57,347 bases of DNA, from assembly GCA_950295325.1 (NCBI GenBank), contig OX485808.1, forward strand, positions 32,947,180-33,004,526. Reading direction: 5' to 3'. The notes beneath the pieces are model-generated. The model was given only the letters and a program-made list of their open reading frames with translations. It was not told where the DNA came from and searched no databases. Both the position numbers and the translations under genes were made by a program. Positions 1 through 9,626 of this stretch are shown here, piece by piece. Origin of the DNA: Polytrichum commune. Lineage: Eukaryota; Streptophyta; Polytrichopsida; Polytrichales; Polytrichaceae. Positions within the stretch are counted from its first letter, which is position 1, and every line of letters begins with the position of its first letter.

Positions 1-1
1 A

Positions 2-2158
2 AATGCTTGTGCAGCAATAACTTCCATCATGGTTGCGGATCCCTCTCTTTACGTAGCAGCTGCAAAGACACCTACGCTGGTTAGTGGCTTTCATTCATGT
101 TGTCTCTCTTAATTGTGGAAAATTTGAAAATACTTTGAGAATTGGGATTCTAACTAGAGCTTTCCGTCCTTGACATGTGCATCAGGCAACAGGGTTGGTG
201 CAGTTTCTAAAAGGAGATGGAGAAAGGCCTGTTGATGAAAGCCTTCGGCTAAATGCAGCAGCAGCAGCTGCCATCAGTGTTCTGGCTCAAGGGTAATTAT
301 TGTCGTTTTGCTCACTCTCTGTTATCATTCAGAGTGGTCAGTCCTTAACTGCAAGGTTGCAATTGATGTAAATTATGTTTAAGGTTTAAGACACTTCTTA
401 TGCTTATTAGGAGGAATTACAAATTTTTCAAAGGATTGTTTTGGTGTCTACATTCCAGTATGTCCTAATTCAGATTTTCTATGGATCGTTTTGACAATTC
501 ATAGATTATTGAAAACACCATAGTGAACAAAGTAGGCATTGGTTAAAGACTTAAAGGACAAGCGTGAGGATAGTCGTGGGAAAGTATTTGGTAACATTGC
601 TTTGTCCTTTGTGAATAACACCTGGTTAATGAATATTGAGTACCCTAATGAAAGAGACAATGCACTTGACTAACAATGTGCTCAGGATAAGCACACATTT
701 CAAATGTGATGGCAGAGTATGGTCTACTAGAGAAATTGATTTTATGAGGTTCTCTGTAATTGTATAATGTCCTTGCAAGCATGAGTTTCAATTGTAGTGA
801 AGCTTTGTAGAGAGCAACAATTTTGTGATCGAGTTTTACTTCCTATCAAATATAAGAATGTAAACTTATAGCTATGGCACATGTAGGGAGGAAGGCCTAG
901 GACCTTTACGAGAAGCAGAGGCTGATGTTGCCATTATCAGCAGTCTAGGCACTGCCACCGATGGTAATTTCTCTTCTCTGGATCTACAAATAACACGGTC
1001 TTGAGAAACCAGTTGGATAAATATAAGCACCTGCTCCCAACTTCTATATTTTTTTTCTTCTGAATCTGAATTCTTCTTGACTGCACTGTTACCCAAGACT
1101 CATCAGTCCAATATTTGACAAAGTTATCTTTCTCTCAGTTTTAATGATTGATTTCTCTTTCAGACATGGTCAAGGAGGGAATGGTAGATGCTGTTTGTGC
1201 TTTTGCTTCCCATGTGAATATGCGTGGCCATCTTTTTCAAAAGGTAATATTTTATAACTTCATATTATCTACATTTACCTGTACTACACCACTCAACAAG
1301 AGGAATTGCATCAGGATAAGAGGACTTCCTGGACCCAATTTGAGAACTCTTTGAAGCCTTTAAATCCATATTAATATAGAAGTTGGGGTTGGAACCTAGT
1401 GTAAACGACTTTGGTCCACTTTCAGGATTAGATTTTTAAACCCACTTTCAGTTGGTCTTGGTTTTGCTTCCTAATTTTAAACGCCAGCTCCTTTATGATG
1501 TAGATTAGTAAAGCTGGGACCTTCCTTTCTGGATGCAATGTTTTTGAAGAAGACACTGAGGATGAGATGAACAGGGGGCAGTAGACCAGTTAGCAAGAGT
1601 GCTTCAAGGAGCATCAACGGAGGTGTGTGTAAGGGCACTGCTGGCATTGGGCATGTTATGTGGATCCAGGTATTTCTAAATACATGTCGTGTCATCATGT
1701 TTAAGTCGACAAGGGAATTTTGACATGCAGTTCTTCCGACATGAAAATGGCATGCTTTAAACCCTTTCGTTGCAGCTGTTGAGGATCTAGAGCTGAGTCA
1801 GCAGAAGTACCTGTAGACTTCATTCATAAATGTATATGCTCATTTAAGCACCCTTGCTTCTGATGGTCCAGTTTGGAGGCTCAAGTTCGGCTTGCAAGCA
1901 TAGATGGTGCTGTGGAGACTTTGATTACACTTATGAAGTATGTCACATTCTTTCACTCAATTTTATTCTCTTAATCTTCTGACTATGACTGTTCAATAAG
2001 GATCAATCTGACTTGCTGACTATCTAGAGGGAATTGTTTGCAGATCGAACGATCATGATATCAAGACAATATCTAGGGATTTGTTTAGAGCGCTAACACA
2101 GAATGAGGAGGCGAAACCACTGGTGGAGCACGGATTGCGCAATTCAGCTTTGGTGTGA
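2..2158 (+). CDS. Armadillo-repeat protein, C-terminal part
   Basis: This is the 3' part of a spliced gene that enters from the left edge. Seven exons join in frame through GT-AG introns: up to 79, 186-292, 887-963, 1166-1243, 1575-1669, 1872-1937 and 2044-2158 (TGA). The product is a run of short helical repeats rich in Ala/Leu, with segments such as AVDQLARVLQGAS, VRALLALGMLCGS and GAVETLITLMK that are typical of Armadillo/HEAT repeats. It ends with an acidic-basic helix and LRNSALV. I do not recognise the specific family. ARM proteins are protein-interaction scaffolds, so no enzymatic role is implied. The N-terminus and promoter lie outside the window, and the frame is open to base 2. All exon phases agree, with no stops, so the gene looks intact as far as it can be seen. 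Confidence 0.8.
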
Positions 2159-3084
2159 AATGCACTCACTGTTGTGAATACCATACAATGTATCAACTTC
2201 GGGTTGCTGAGTGTGTTTACCACCACTACCTTTGTTAGTTTTCCAATAGTCTTTGCCAAACTTATCCTGAGCAAATTTTTGTTAGTTGAACAGTAGGTGT
2301 TAACTACTGTTCATGCAAGTACTTAGGATTGGAAGTTAGTTGCTTAGGGTTTTAAATGTAGTTGTATCATATAATAGTAGTCTCCCACATTAAATTCATC
2401 CTGTTCCGCACCCTCGTGAAATACAAGACATCCTAACGATTGTTTTGAACTGCAGTACTGCCTATGCTCTCCACCTTTCTTGTATCATTGATAACAAGTT
2501 ACGTTGCCATTGTTGTTGGAAAGTCATGTCAAGTCACTGTGGCTTCTTTGCCAGTTTCTAAGTTTTTAGAGATGATGGTTGCATATTAGTGTCACACAGT
2601 CTCAAGGGTAGGATGGCACTGTTCTTTAAGGTCCAGCTAGACCGCTTATCGGATTTAAGCCAACTAAAGGTATCAGTTCTGGACAATTTAGACTTAGTTA
2701 TGTCAACTCAAATCTTTGCAGGCTTGTGATTCTTGGTGGTTCTTGTGGTTCTCTATTCTTTGCCATGCTTGTGTCTCCAGGCAAATAGGCTCTTTTTCCT
2801 GTATTATGTATACATGTGTTGACAATTGACTTGTATTCTTTTGCCATTGCCAAGGCACACTTCTGTAGATGATTTATAGATTACAAACGTGGTGCATTTC
2901 AATGGTTCATGGATTTGGCTTGAAGCTCTGTCTATGTAAAGCCTGCTACAATCTTTCAATGTTCTTTGCACTACAATAAAACTTGCATCATTTGACTGCT
3001 GCAATTTTTCAATGATTGACGTAGACATTACATGGCAGCAGACCTTCAAGCAAAGCATTGTGCAAAGCAACAGACTACTCAATG
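2159..3084. other. 3' flank of the ARM gene, no gene seen
   Basis: This stretch holds the presumed 3' UTR and intergenic sequence between the ARM-repeat gene and the U2 cluster. I see no reading frame with coding character, no RNA gene and no clear repeat here. Confidence 0.5.
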
Positions 3085-3240
3085 ATCACTAACAGGCACA
3101 CTGGTACAGACTCCTAATAAGACTCCTCGAGGGTTTCCAGAGATTAAGTACTACAAAGAGAGCGGAAGGACAAAGTGCAAATCCCTGAGGAGCGCTTGAA
3201 ACCCACATTTTAACCAGAAGCCTATTTTGGAAATTTGAGA
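3085..3240. repeat. Degenerate copy of the U2-array spacer block
   Basis: This segment resembles the block of about 155 bp found in each U2 spacer (about 3790-3945, 4622-4790 and 5385-5540). Shared features are the run of ACAGACTCCTAA, the GAGAGCG segment and the GAAGCC...AATTTGA tail. Its position, about 145 bp past the 3' end of the first U2 gene, is where the spacer of one further unit would lie. I infer that the tandem array once extended further left. Confidence 0.6.
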
Positions 3241-3358
3241 GTAAGCGTTGAATTTGAAAAGAGATTGAGGGGAAAAATATTCATATATTACGGAATGAAA
3301 AAAAGTGCAACATATCTACTTACCGGGTAACATAAGTGTTTCATGGACTCCGAACAAA

Positions 3359-3377
3359 TTGATATTCTGTTTGAATT
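3359..3377 (-). terminator. 3'-box-like element of U2 copy 1
   Basis: Just beyond the RNA 3' end, all four U2 copies keep the same block, which on the minus strand reads AATTCAAAYAGRATWTCAA. Plant U-snRNA genes use a short 3' box (CA N3-10 AGTNNAA) for 3'-end formation, and this block sits in the right place and partly matches. The function is inferred from conservation and position. Confidence 0.5.
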
Positions 3378-3384
3378 GTTTGAG

Positions 3385-3589
3385 TCCCCAGAGGGGAGGT
3401 TACCCCAGCCAAGGAGGTAGTGCAACACCAAGGCGACGCTCGCGGGCTCTGGCAGCAAGCTACCGGATAAGCACCGCACCCTTGAAAAATTAGATTAATA
3501 TCATGAGACTCGATGAATCTCGTATCAGATATTAAACTGATAAGAACAGATACTACACTTGATCTTAGCCAAAAGGCCGAGAAAGGTAT
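3385..3589 (-). ncRNA. U2: U2 spliceosomal snRNA, copy 1
   Basis: On the minus strand the RNA starts AUACCUUUCUCGGCCUUUUG, the hallmark 5' end of U2. It continues with the branch-point-pairing segment containing GUAGUA, the stem-loop IIa region, an Sm site AAUUUUUC and the 3' stem-loops III/IV, for about 205 nt. It base-pairs with the intron branch point in the spliceosome. Stem-loop II (3505-3521) pairs fully with one G-U wobble. A TATA box and an upstream element stand at the plant Pol II U-snRNA distances. The gene is probably functional. The exact 3' end is estimated from the last stem. Confidence 0.95.
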
Positions 3590-3613
3590 GCTTCTCAGAT
3601 TGTCATCTTCACC

Positions 3614-3664
3614 TTATACATTCAACTCCTCACATCTCCGCACTCGAACTCCAAGGGACAATCA
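3614..3664 (-). promoter_or_regulatory. U2 copy 1 promoter (TATA and USE-like)
   Basis: Reading upstream from the RNA start at 3589, a TATA-like TGTATAA lies at 3614-3620 (-25 to -31). A TTGTCCC element lies around 3651-3664 (about -69). Plant Pol II U-snRNA genes use TATA near -30 and the USE RTCCCACATCG near -70. The TTGTCCC core is kept in copies 1, 2 and 4, and copy 3 has TTGTCTC. This supports it as a divergent USE. Confidence 0.7.
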
Positions 3665-4180
3665 GGCGCAGCTGCTCCTCGCCTAAATCAACACCAGCAG
3701 TTTGCTTCACTTTGCTACGATTGCTCGAACTATAACCAATCCAGGCTAACTTACTTTAAGTATGTTTGAGGAGGTCTTGTCCGCGGGTCCATGACTAAAG
3801 GTACACATACACAGACTCCTAAAAGGATGAGAGTCCTCGACAAATTAAGGACTACAAGAGAGCGCGTGAAGGAAATACAAACCCAAAGAGGCGACACCCC
3901 AATCCAAAAAACCCGAAGCCTAAGAAAGAAAATTTGATGGCAAGAGTCATATCCATGTGACATCTTCGGGTCCCAGTCGTCAAAATTCACATGAGGACAT
4001 AAAGTCAAATATCGGTTTCTGTCTTAGATCTCAACGGCACCTTCTGAAAAACAATCACATCCAAAGGGAAATGTGTCAGGAGTCAATTGTTGAAATTTAT
4101 ATGCGTACATCATATCGAACTTCGTTTGCAGCGTCATTGAAAAACGCATCTGAAAGGAGTAATTCTCATGGTGTACATAC

Positions 4181-4198
4181 TGAAATCCTATTTGAATT
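4181..4198 (-). terminator. 3'-box-like element of U2 copy 2
   Basis: The conserved block AATTCAAATAGGATTTCA (minus strand) lies directly after the RNA 3' end, as in the other three copies. The role in 3'-end formation is inferred. Confidence 0.45.
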
Positions 4199-4205
4199 GT
4201 TTGTG

Positions 4206-4411
4206 TCCCCAGAGGGGAGGGTTGCGCCAGCCAAGGAGGTAGTGCGATACCAAGGCGACGCTCGCGGGCTCTGGCAGCAAGCTACCTGATGAGCAACGTA
4301 CCCAAGACAAATTAGATTAATATCGTGAGACTCGATGAGCATCGTATCAGATATTAAACTGATAAGAACAGATACTACACTTGATCTTAGCCAAAAGGCC
4401 GAGAAAGGTAT
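4206..4411 (-). ncRNA. U2: U2 spliceosomal snRNA, copy 2 (variant)
   Basis: This copy has the same 5' end and branch-point-recognition region as copy 1. It differs at two structural places. The Sm site reads AAUUUGUC rather than AAUUUUUC, resembling the U1-type Sm site. The stem-loop II strand GAUGCUC no longer pairs perfectly with GAGUCUC, having one U-C mismatch. TATA (4435-4443) and the USE-like element (4477-4490) are kept. It is either a working sequence variant or a copy starting to decay. Confidence 0.9.
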
Positions 4412-4434
4412 GCCTCTTCAATTGTCCGCTTCAA

Positions 4435-4490
4435 TCTATATACCTGCTCACTTCCTCCTCGAGCCCGCACTCAAACCCTAAGGGACAATC
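4435..4490 (-). promoter_or_regulatory. U2 copy 2 promoter (TATA and USE-like)
   Basis: A TATA box (GTATATAGA on the minus strand) lies 24-32 bp upstream of the RNA start, and GATTGTCCCTTAGGG lies 66-79 bp upstream. The spacing matches that of the other three copies. Confidence 0.7.
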
Positions 4491-4953
4491 AACGGAGTTC
4501 CTCTTGTCTTGAAAGAATAAGAAAGGAAGATAAAAGCAAACACCAGCAGATTACCTCACTGTGCTCCAACCCAAGGTATTCGACGATAACTTGAAGTATG
4601 CTTCAGGTGTTCTCCTCCTTGGTCCATGACTGCAGGCACACAGACTTTTAACAGCATGAGAGACTTCAAGGGTTTCCATAAATTGATGACTACAGGAGAG
4701 CGCGCGAAGGATAGACAATATCTAGAGGCGACACCCCAATTCATAAAAGCAGAAGCCCAATTCAGGAATTTGAGCGCAAGAGTTGTATACATGTAACCTC
4801 CTCGAGCCCCAGTCGTGGAAATTAACATGAGACATCAGATCAAACAGCGGTGTCATCGAAATGCCATTAGTCGCCTTGAGAGAAAGTCTACCCTATGCAC
4901 ATATCTGAAATCATCAAATGAAACAGAATCCAAATCTCTCCGTCGGGTGCGCG

Positions 4954-4972
4954 TTGATATCCTGTTTGAATT
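4954..4972 (-). terminator. 3'-box-like element of U2 copy 3
   Basis: This is the same conserved block (AATTCAAACAGGATATCAA on the minus strand) directly beyond the RNA 3' end. Confidence 0.45.
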
Positions 4973-4979
4973 GTATGGG

Positions 4980-5184
4980 TACCCACAGGGAAGGGTTGCG
5001 CCAGCCAAAGAGGTAGTGCAACACCAAGGCGACGCTCGCGGGCTCTGGCAGCAAGCTGCCTGATGAATCCACACCCTTGAAAAATTAGATTAATATCTTG
5101 AGACTCGATGAGTCTCGTATCAGATATTAAACTGATAAGAACAGATACTACACTTGATCTTAGCCAAAAGGCCGAGAAAGGTAT
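4980..5184 (-). ncRNA. U2: U2 spliceosomal snRNA, copy 3
   Basis: This is a full-length U2 with the canonical 5' end, GUAGUA branch-point helix, Sm site AAUUUUUC and a stem-loop II (5100-5116) paired entirely by Watson-Crick bonds. The sequence upstream (5185-5570) is nearly identical to that upstream of copy 1. The array therefore grew at least once by duplication of a two-gene unit of about 1.6 kb. Confidence 0.95.
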
Positions 5185-5208
5185 GCTTCTCAGATTGTCA
5201 TCTTCACC

Positions 5209-5259
5209 TTATACATTCAACTCCTCACATCTCCGCACTCGAACTCTAAGAGACAATCA
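5209..5259 (-). promoter_or_regulatory. U2 copy 3 promoter (TATA and USE-like)
   Basis: A TATA-like element lies at 5209-5215, and a TTGTCTC element that varies from the TTGTCCC of the other copies lies at 5246-5259. Their distances from the RNA start match copy 1. Confidence 0.65.
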
Positions 5260-5742
5260 GGCGCAGCTGCTCCTCGCCTAAATCAACACCAGCAGTTTGC
5301 TTCACTTTGCTACGACTGCTCGAACAATAACCAATCCAGGCTAACTTACTTGAAGTATGTTCGAAGAGGTCTTGTCCGCGGTCCATGACTAAAGGCACAC
5401 ATACACAGACTCCTAAAAGGATGAGAGTCCTCGACAAATTAAGGACTACAAGAGAGCGCGTGAAGGAAATACAAACCCAAAGAGGCGACACCCCAATACA
5501 GAAAACCCGAAGCCTAAGGAAGAAAATTTGATGGAGAGAATCATATCCATATGACATCTTCGCGTTCCCAGTCGTAGAAATTCACATGAGGACATCATAT
5601 CGAACATCATCTTAGATCTCAACGGCGCCTTCTGAGAAACAATCACATCTCAAGAGAAATGTGTCAAGAGTCAATTGTTCCTACATCTCATCAGCGTCAT
5701 TTGGAAACACCTCCCAGAAGAGCAATTCTCATGGAGTACAGA

Positions 5743-5761
5743 TTGAAATCCTGTTTGAATT
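5743..5761 (-). terminator. 3'-box-like element of U2 copy 4
   Basis: The conserved block AATTCAAACAGGATTTCAA (minus strand) lies directly beyond the RNA 3' end. Confidence 0.45.
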
Positions 5762-5767
5762 TTTTGG

Positions 5768-5973
5768 ACCCCATAGGGGAGGGTTGCGCCAGCCGAGGAG
5801 GTAGTGCGATACCGAGGCGACGCTTGCGGGCTCAGGCAGCAAGCTACCAGATGAGCACCGCACCCATGAAAAATTAGATTAATATCATGAGGCTCGATGA
5901 GCCTCGTATCAGATATTGAACTGATAAGAACAGATACTACACTTGATCTTAGCCAAAAGGCCGAGAAAGGTAT
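5768..5973 (-). ncRNA. U2: U2 spliceosomal snRNA, copy 4
   Basis: This is a full-length U2 with the canonical 5' end, branch-point helix and Sm site AAUUUUUC. Stem-loop II (5889-5905) has GAGGCUC pairing with GAGCCUC. Relative to copy 3 both partners of one base pair have changed (A-U to G-C). Such a compensatory change points to selection on the RNA structure. Its upstream element, TTGTCCCATACGG, is the closest of the four to the plant USE. Confidence 0.95.
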
Positions 5974-5997
5974 GCTTCTTTCCCCATCCGCTTCTGC

Positions 5998-6046
5998 TTA
6001 TATACTCCGCCCCATCGCTCCCCCGAGCAAACCGTATGGGACAATG
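5998..6046 (-). promoter_or_regulatory. U2 copy 4 promoter (TATA and USE)
   Basis: TATA (AGTATATAAG on the minus strand) lies at 5998-6005, and TTGTCCCATACGG lies around 6032-6046, close to the plant consensus RTCCCACATCG. The arrangement is -25/-32 and about -65, as expected for Pol II U-snRNA genes. Confidence 0.75.
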
Positions 6047-6161
6047 AGGTGCACCTTTTCTCGAGTTCTCCAGAAAGAAAAACAAAAGAAAGAGAAAAGT
6101 ATACACCATCAGGTTGTCTGCACCGCACTTGGCTCCGATTGCTCCAACAATAATAAGTTAA

Positions 6162-6917
6162 GAGAGAGAGAGAGGGAATTTTCGCATATGAGCGGACCTC
6201 TCATTCATCCACCATATAAGTCTTTAAATAGTATGCAATCCATAGGTTACTATTTTTTTGAGTGAATTTAACATTGGAATTGGTTTTAAAGACTTCGGTT
6301 TAGTCTACACCGTTTATAGTACTTAGTGTCATGTACTAGATGTCTAGAGGTTTCAAAGTGTTACGCCCGCTAATTGCCAATAGTATTTATTAACATAATT
6401 TTTTTAAGTAAAAATTTATTTACAATATGACAATTAGCATAGCACATTGTGATACTTGAGATTATAATTTTGCGTTTTAGTATGCAATGGGAGGATATTA
6501 TTGAGCATATTAATGACAAGTGTCATATGTTTGTATTTGTACTTAGTATGTAAGAGGAAGATATTCTTGAGCTACTAATCCCAAGTGGCATCAATGCACC
6601 CTTAGTCGATTTGTAGGTGATTGTGTAATATAGGCATACACCTTATTATATTATTGAAGATAACTTACTCATGCCAACATATTAGTAAGTACACTTGAAT
6701 GTCAAGTGTCATGAGGTGAAACTATTGGTGAATTAGTGTAACCCATAATATGTCTAAAAATGGGGTTAATGGCACTACTACACATGTGACACTTAATACC
6801 ATAAACGGTGTAGTCCAAGTAATTTGAGATGAATCAACCGCATACCTCTAGGGGTTCAAGTTTTTATGTAGGATTGATGAAAGATATGCTTGGATGCGAT
6901 CTCTCTCTCTCTCTCCA
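6162..6917. mobile_element. Foldback/MITE-like insertion in U2 spacer
   Basis: A segment of about 755 bp breaks the U2 spacer. The spacer motif CTCCAACAATA...AGTTA before it recurs directly after it and continues with the spacer sequence GGTGTT...CTTGGTCCATG. Its ends are inverted: GAGAGAGAGAG at the left and CTCTCTCTCTC at the right. Further in, a matching pair is TAGTCTACACCGTTTATAG near 6302-6320 and its reverse complement near 6800-6820 (GGACTACACCGTTTATGG). It holds no coding frame. The family is unknown. The long inverted ends suggest a foldback or Mutator-like non-autonomous element. Confidence 0.55.
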
Positions 6918-6979
6918 ACAATATATATGAGTTAGGTGTTTTCTCTTCCTTGGTCCATGGAGTTTTCCATAACTTGAAA

Positions 6980-8640
6980 CATTCAACAACAATAGGAAAC
7001 ATCATTAAGGACCAAACAACTAACAAGACTACTCAAGTTGGTTATCAAACATAACCGGCCAACTCGTGAACAAAAATTGGAAATTATGAATGATGTCGCG
7101 TCTATGTGGATGCATAATTGTGAAAACTTTTAATAATCCTTTTGCCCTTGGATAATCAATTGGTTATATTATGTAACAATAAGAAACTCTCACAAAGAAT
7201 GTACACCATCCAAAATGCTCAACATCTATTACAACAAACAATGTTAATGTAGCCGATACTTTGTGAGAAGAATTTGACGTACAAATGCATATAGGTATAT
7301 TTTGACTCTCCAATTTAGTAACCAAATTTGGAGGTCTTCTAAACAAGCAACTTTTGCCTTAGTAGGTATTCATCTCATATCCACAAATTCCGATTAAAGC
7401 AACATGACTTAATGTTTGCTTATCAAAGTGTTAGGAATAGGTGCAACTACCTTAGGTGATAATTTAGCACTAGCTTTGAGGCAATAGTTGGTAAGGGGTC
7501 CCAACGGTGAGATGGATATTTTCAAGAAGCAGGACACTAAAAAAGAGAGAAAAAACAATATTTTTTTGGTTGTTGGTTCATTTAACCATGTGAACCACAT
7601 GAAGAAGTGACACTTGCATGTGGACTTGAACCAACAATTGGATAGTTCCCCAAAGCGAGTGGGGAAATGTGTTCCAAGTAGGTTAGTGCCACAACACATG
7701 GATACTTAGAAATTATCTAGAAGATGGTTGGTTGTATGCACACATGTATGATAGCTATAGTTTGAAGCCCAATGGGTTGTAGCTGTCTCTAAATATACTC
7801 TACCCAAAAAATAAGATAAGCTAGTTCAAGAATTCAAAGCGTTCTAACATCAACATATTATGGCCTAAAACTTACTTTGAATTGAGCCTAAATTATAAAT
7901 AATCGCAACTTCTCATATGGGTTAGCCTGGCTAATGACAATTCAAATCATAAACTTGTGCTAAATTTTAAAGGATTTTTGTAATCTATATTTGAAAAATA
8001 TATTTCTTGGATTTAGAGACCCACTTATAAATTATAATTAATATTTGAAATTCTATTTTAAGCAGTATGGACTAGGTAAACCCTGAGGATTGGGAGGACC
8101 AATAAAGGCATATAGACATAACTATTTGGGCATCTCTTATGGACCCCAATTACTTTGTTCATTGTTTATTTTACATACAAGAGACCCAACTCACAAGGGG
8201 CGATTCAATGTCAAATTGAACAACTGTGTTATTATTTTGAGTTGAAAGTTACATGCCTCACAATTTTCATGTCTCCTGAGTCATTTAAATACACAATCCA
8301 CCACAACACACTTGAATCATTTGGATCTTGGGATCCTTGCATTTGGACCCCAAATAGAAATTTATGCAAATTAAGCGCATCCACCTTACTTCACTCATGC
8401 CATGATCACACCAAACTTTCCGTCTGATTCTAGCCGTGAAATTGTTAGGGATTATGTTGAGAAATAAATGTTGGCCCACCACTTTTAACACTGGTACAAC
8501 CGAAGATGCCCACGGATGATGTCAGAATTGACCGGTGTGATCAACCCCTCACTCTTCACTCTTCATAATTACCTACACTATTTTACCCTTCTACCACGTG
8601 TCCTACTTCTACTTACATTTTACCTTCTCTCCTTTATAAT
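6980..8640. other. AT-rich intergenic region, no gene seen
   Basis: I see no convincing reading frame, RNA gene or repeat between the U2 array and the GFS9 upstream region. Confidence 0.5.
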
Positions 8641-8954
8641 TTAAAAAGTGCACATGTAGGGCATGGTACCTAGAGGGGGAGCATGGATGCCAACGACTCC
8701 GAGGACAAAGCGAAGCGAAGCAAAGCAGAGCAGAGCAAAGCGAAGGAATAATTCTCTCCAGAGCTCTCCTCCGAGGTTGGCTGAGCTTCATTCAAAAGTT
8801 TCTACGCTCCGCCGATCGATTTCGGGGTGCCAGTCAGGGGCCTCGTCCTTCTCGGCACCCCTTTCCTCAACCATCATTAACACAAGCCAAAAATTCATGA
8901 AGTAGGGGATGCTTTAGTGATTGATGGAGCTTCAATCGGGGCAATTTGGTGCAG

Positions 8955-9450
8955 GGGTTTTTTAGGTCAAGGGTTTGATGACAGGAGGGCCGGGCGAGCT
9001 CGGAATCTGAAGCCAGCTAGCCAGTGGAGTGAGTGAGTGGTGATGGTTGCTTCATGTGTGAGTGATCTGTTGACATGGTGTTAGGGGCAGAGGAAGTTTT
9101 GAAAACGGCATGAGGATGTGGAGGACACATGAGGACTGAGGTCTGGGGAATTTCAGGTCAAGGGTTTGGTGACAGGAGGTTAAAGAGCTTGGAATGTGAA
9201 GCTAGCGATGGTGGATTCATGTATGAGTGTCCTGTTGACATGGTGTTAGGGTAGGAAGAAGTTTCAAAAACGGCATAAGGATTTGGAGGGTGCAGGAGGA
9301 CTGTGAGGTCTGGGGATTTTTAAGGTTAAGGGTTTGTTGACAGGAGGGCAAGCTCTTGGAATTGGAGCCAGTGGAGGGGCAATGGAGAGTCATGTGTGAG
9401 TGTGCAGTTGGCATGGTGTAGGAGTATGGTATGGCAGTGGGAGATGGAGA
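8955..9450. repeat. Imperfect tandem repeat upstream of GFS9
   Basis: Three diverged copies begin near 8964, 9154 and 9322 with AGGTYAAGGGTTTGWTGACA. They share later blocks such as TGTTGACATGGTGTTAGG and AACGGCATRAGGATTTGGAGG. Periods are about 190 and 168 bp. The array ends less than 200 bp before the GFS9 start codon, so it lies in the promoter or 5' leader. Confidence 0.7.
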
Positions 9451-9626
9451 AAATGGTATGAGAGTGTGCAGGTTGGAATGGGAATGAGGGAGAAGGGCAG
9501 GGGAAAGGGTATGATGTGGACAGAGGGGAGGAACTGCGGCAATGGAGGTTCGACTGAGGTGAATTGCAGGAGAATGAATCACTAATGAGTGCACCCTAAT
9601 TATTTACGTTCGCAAGACGAGGCAGG

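Noticed and set aside
3751-5646. Short conserved frames in the U2 spacers (85-103 codons, minus strand)
   Set aside because: They recur only because the spacer is duplicated. They shift frame between copies and show no protein-type conservation.
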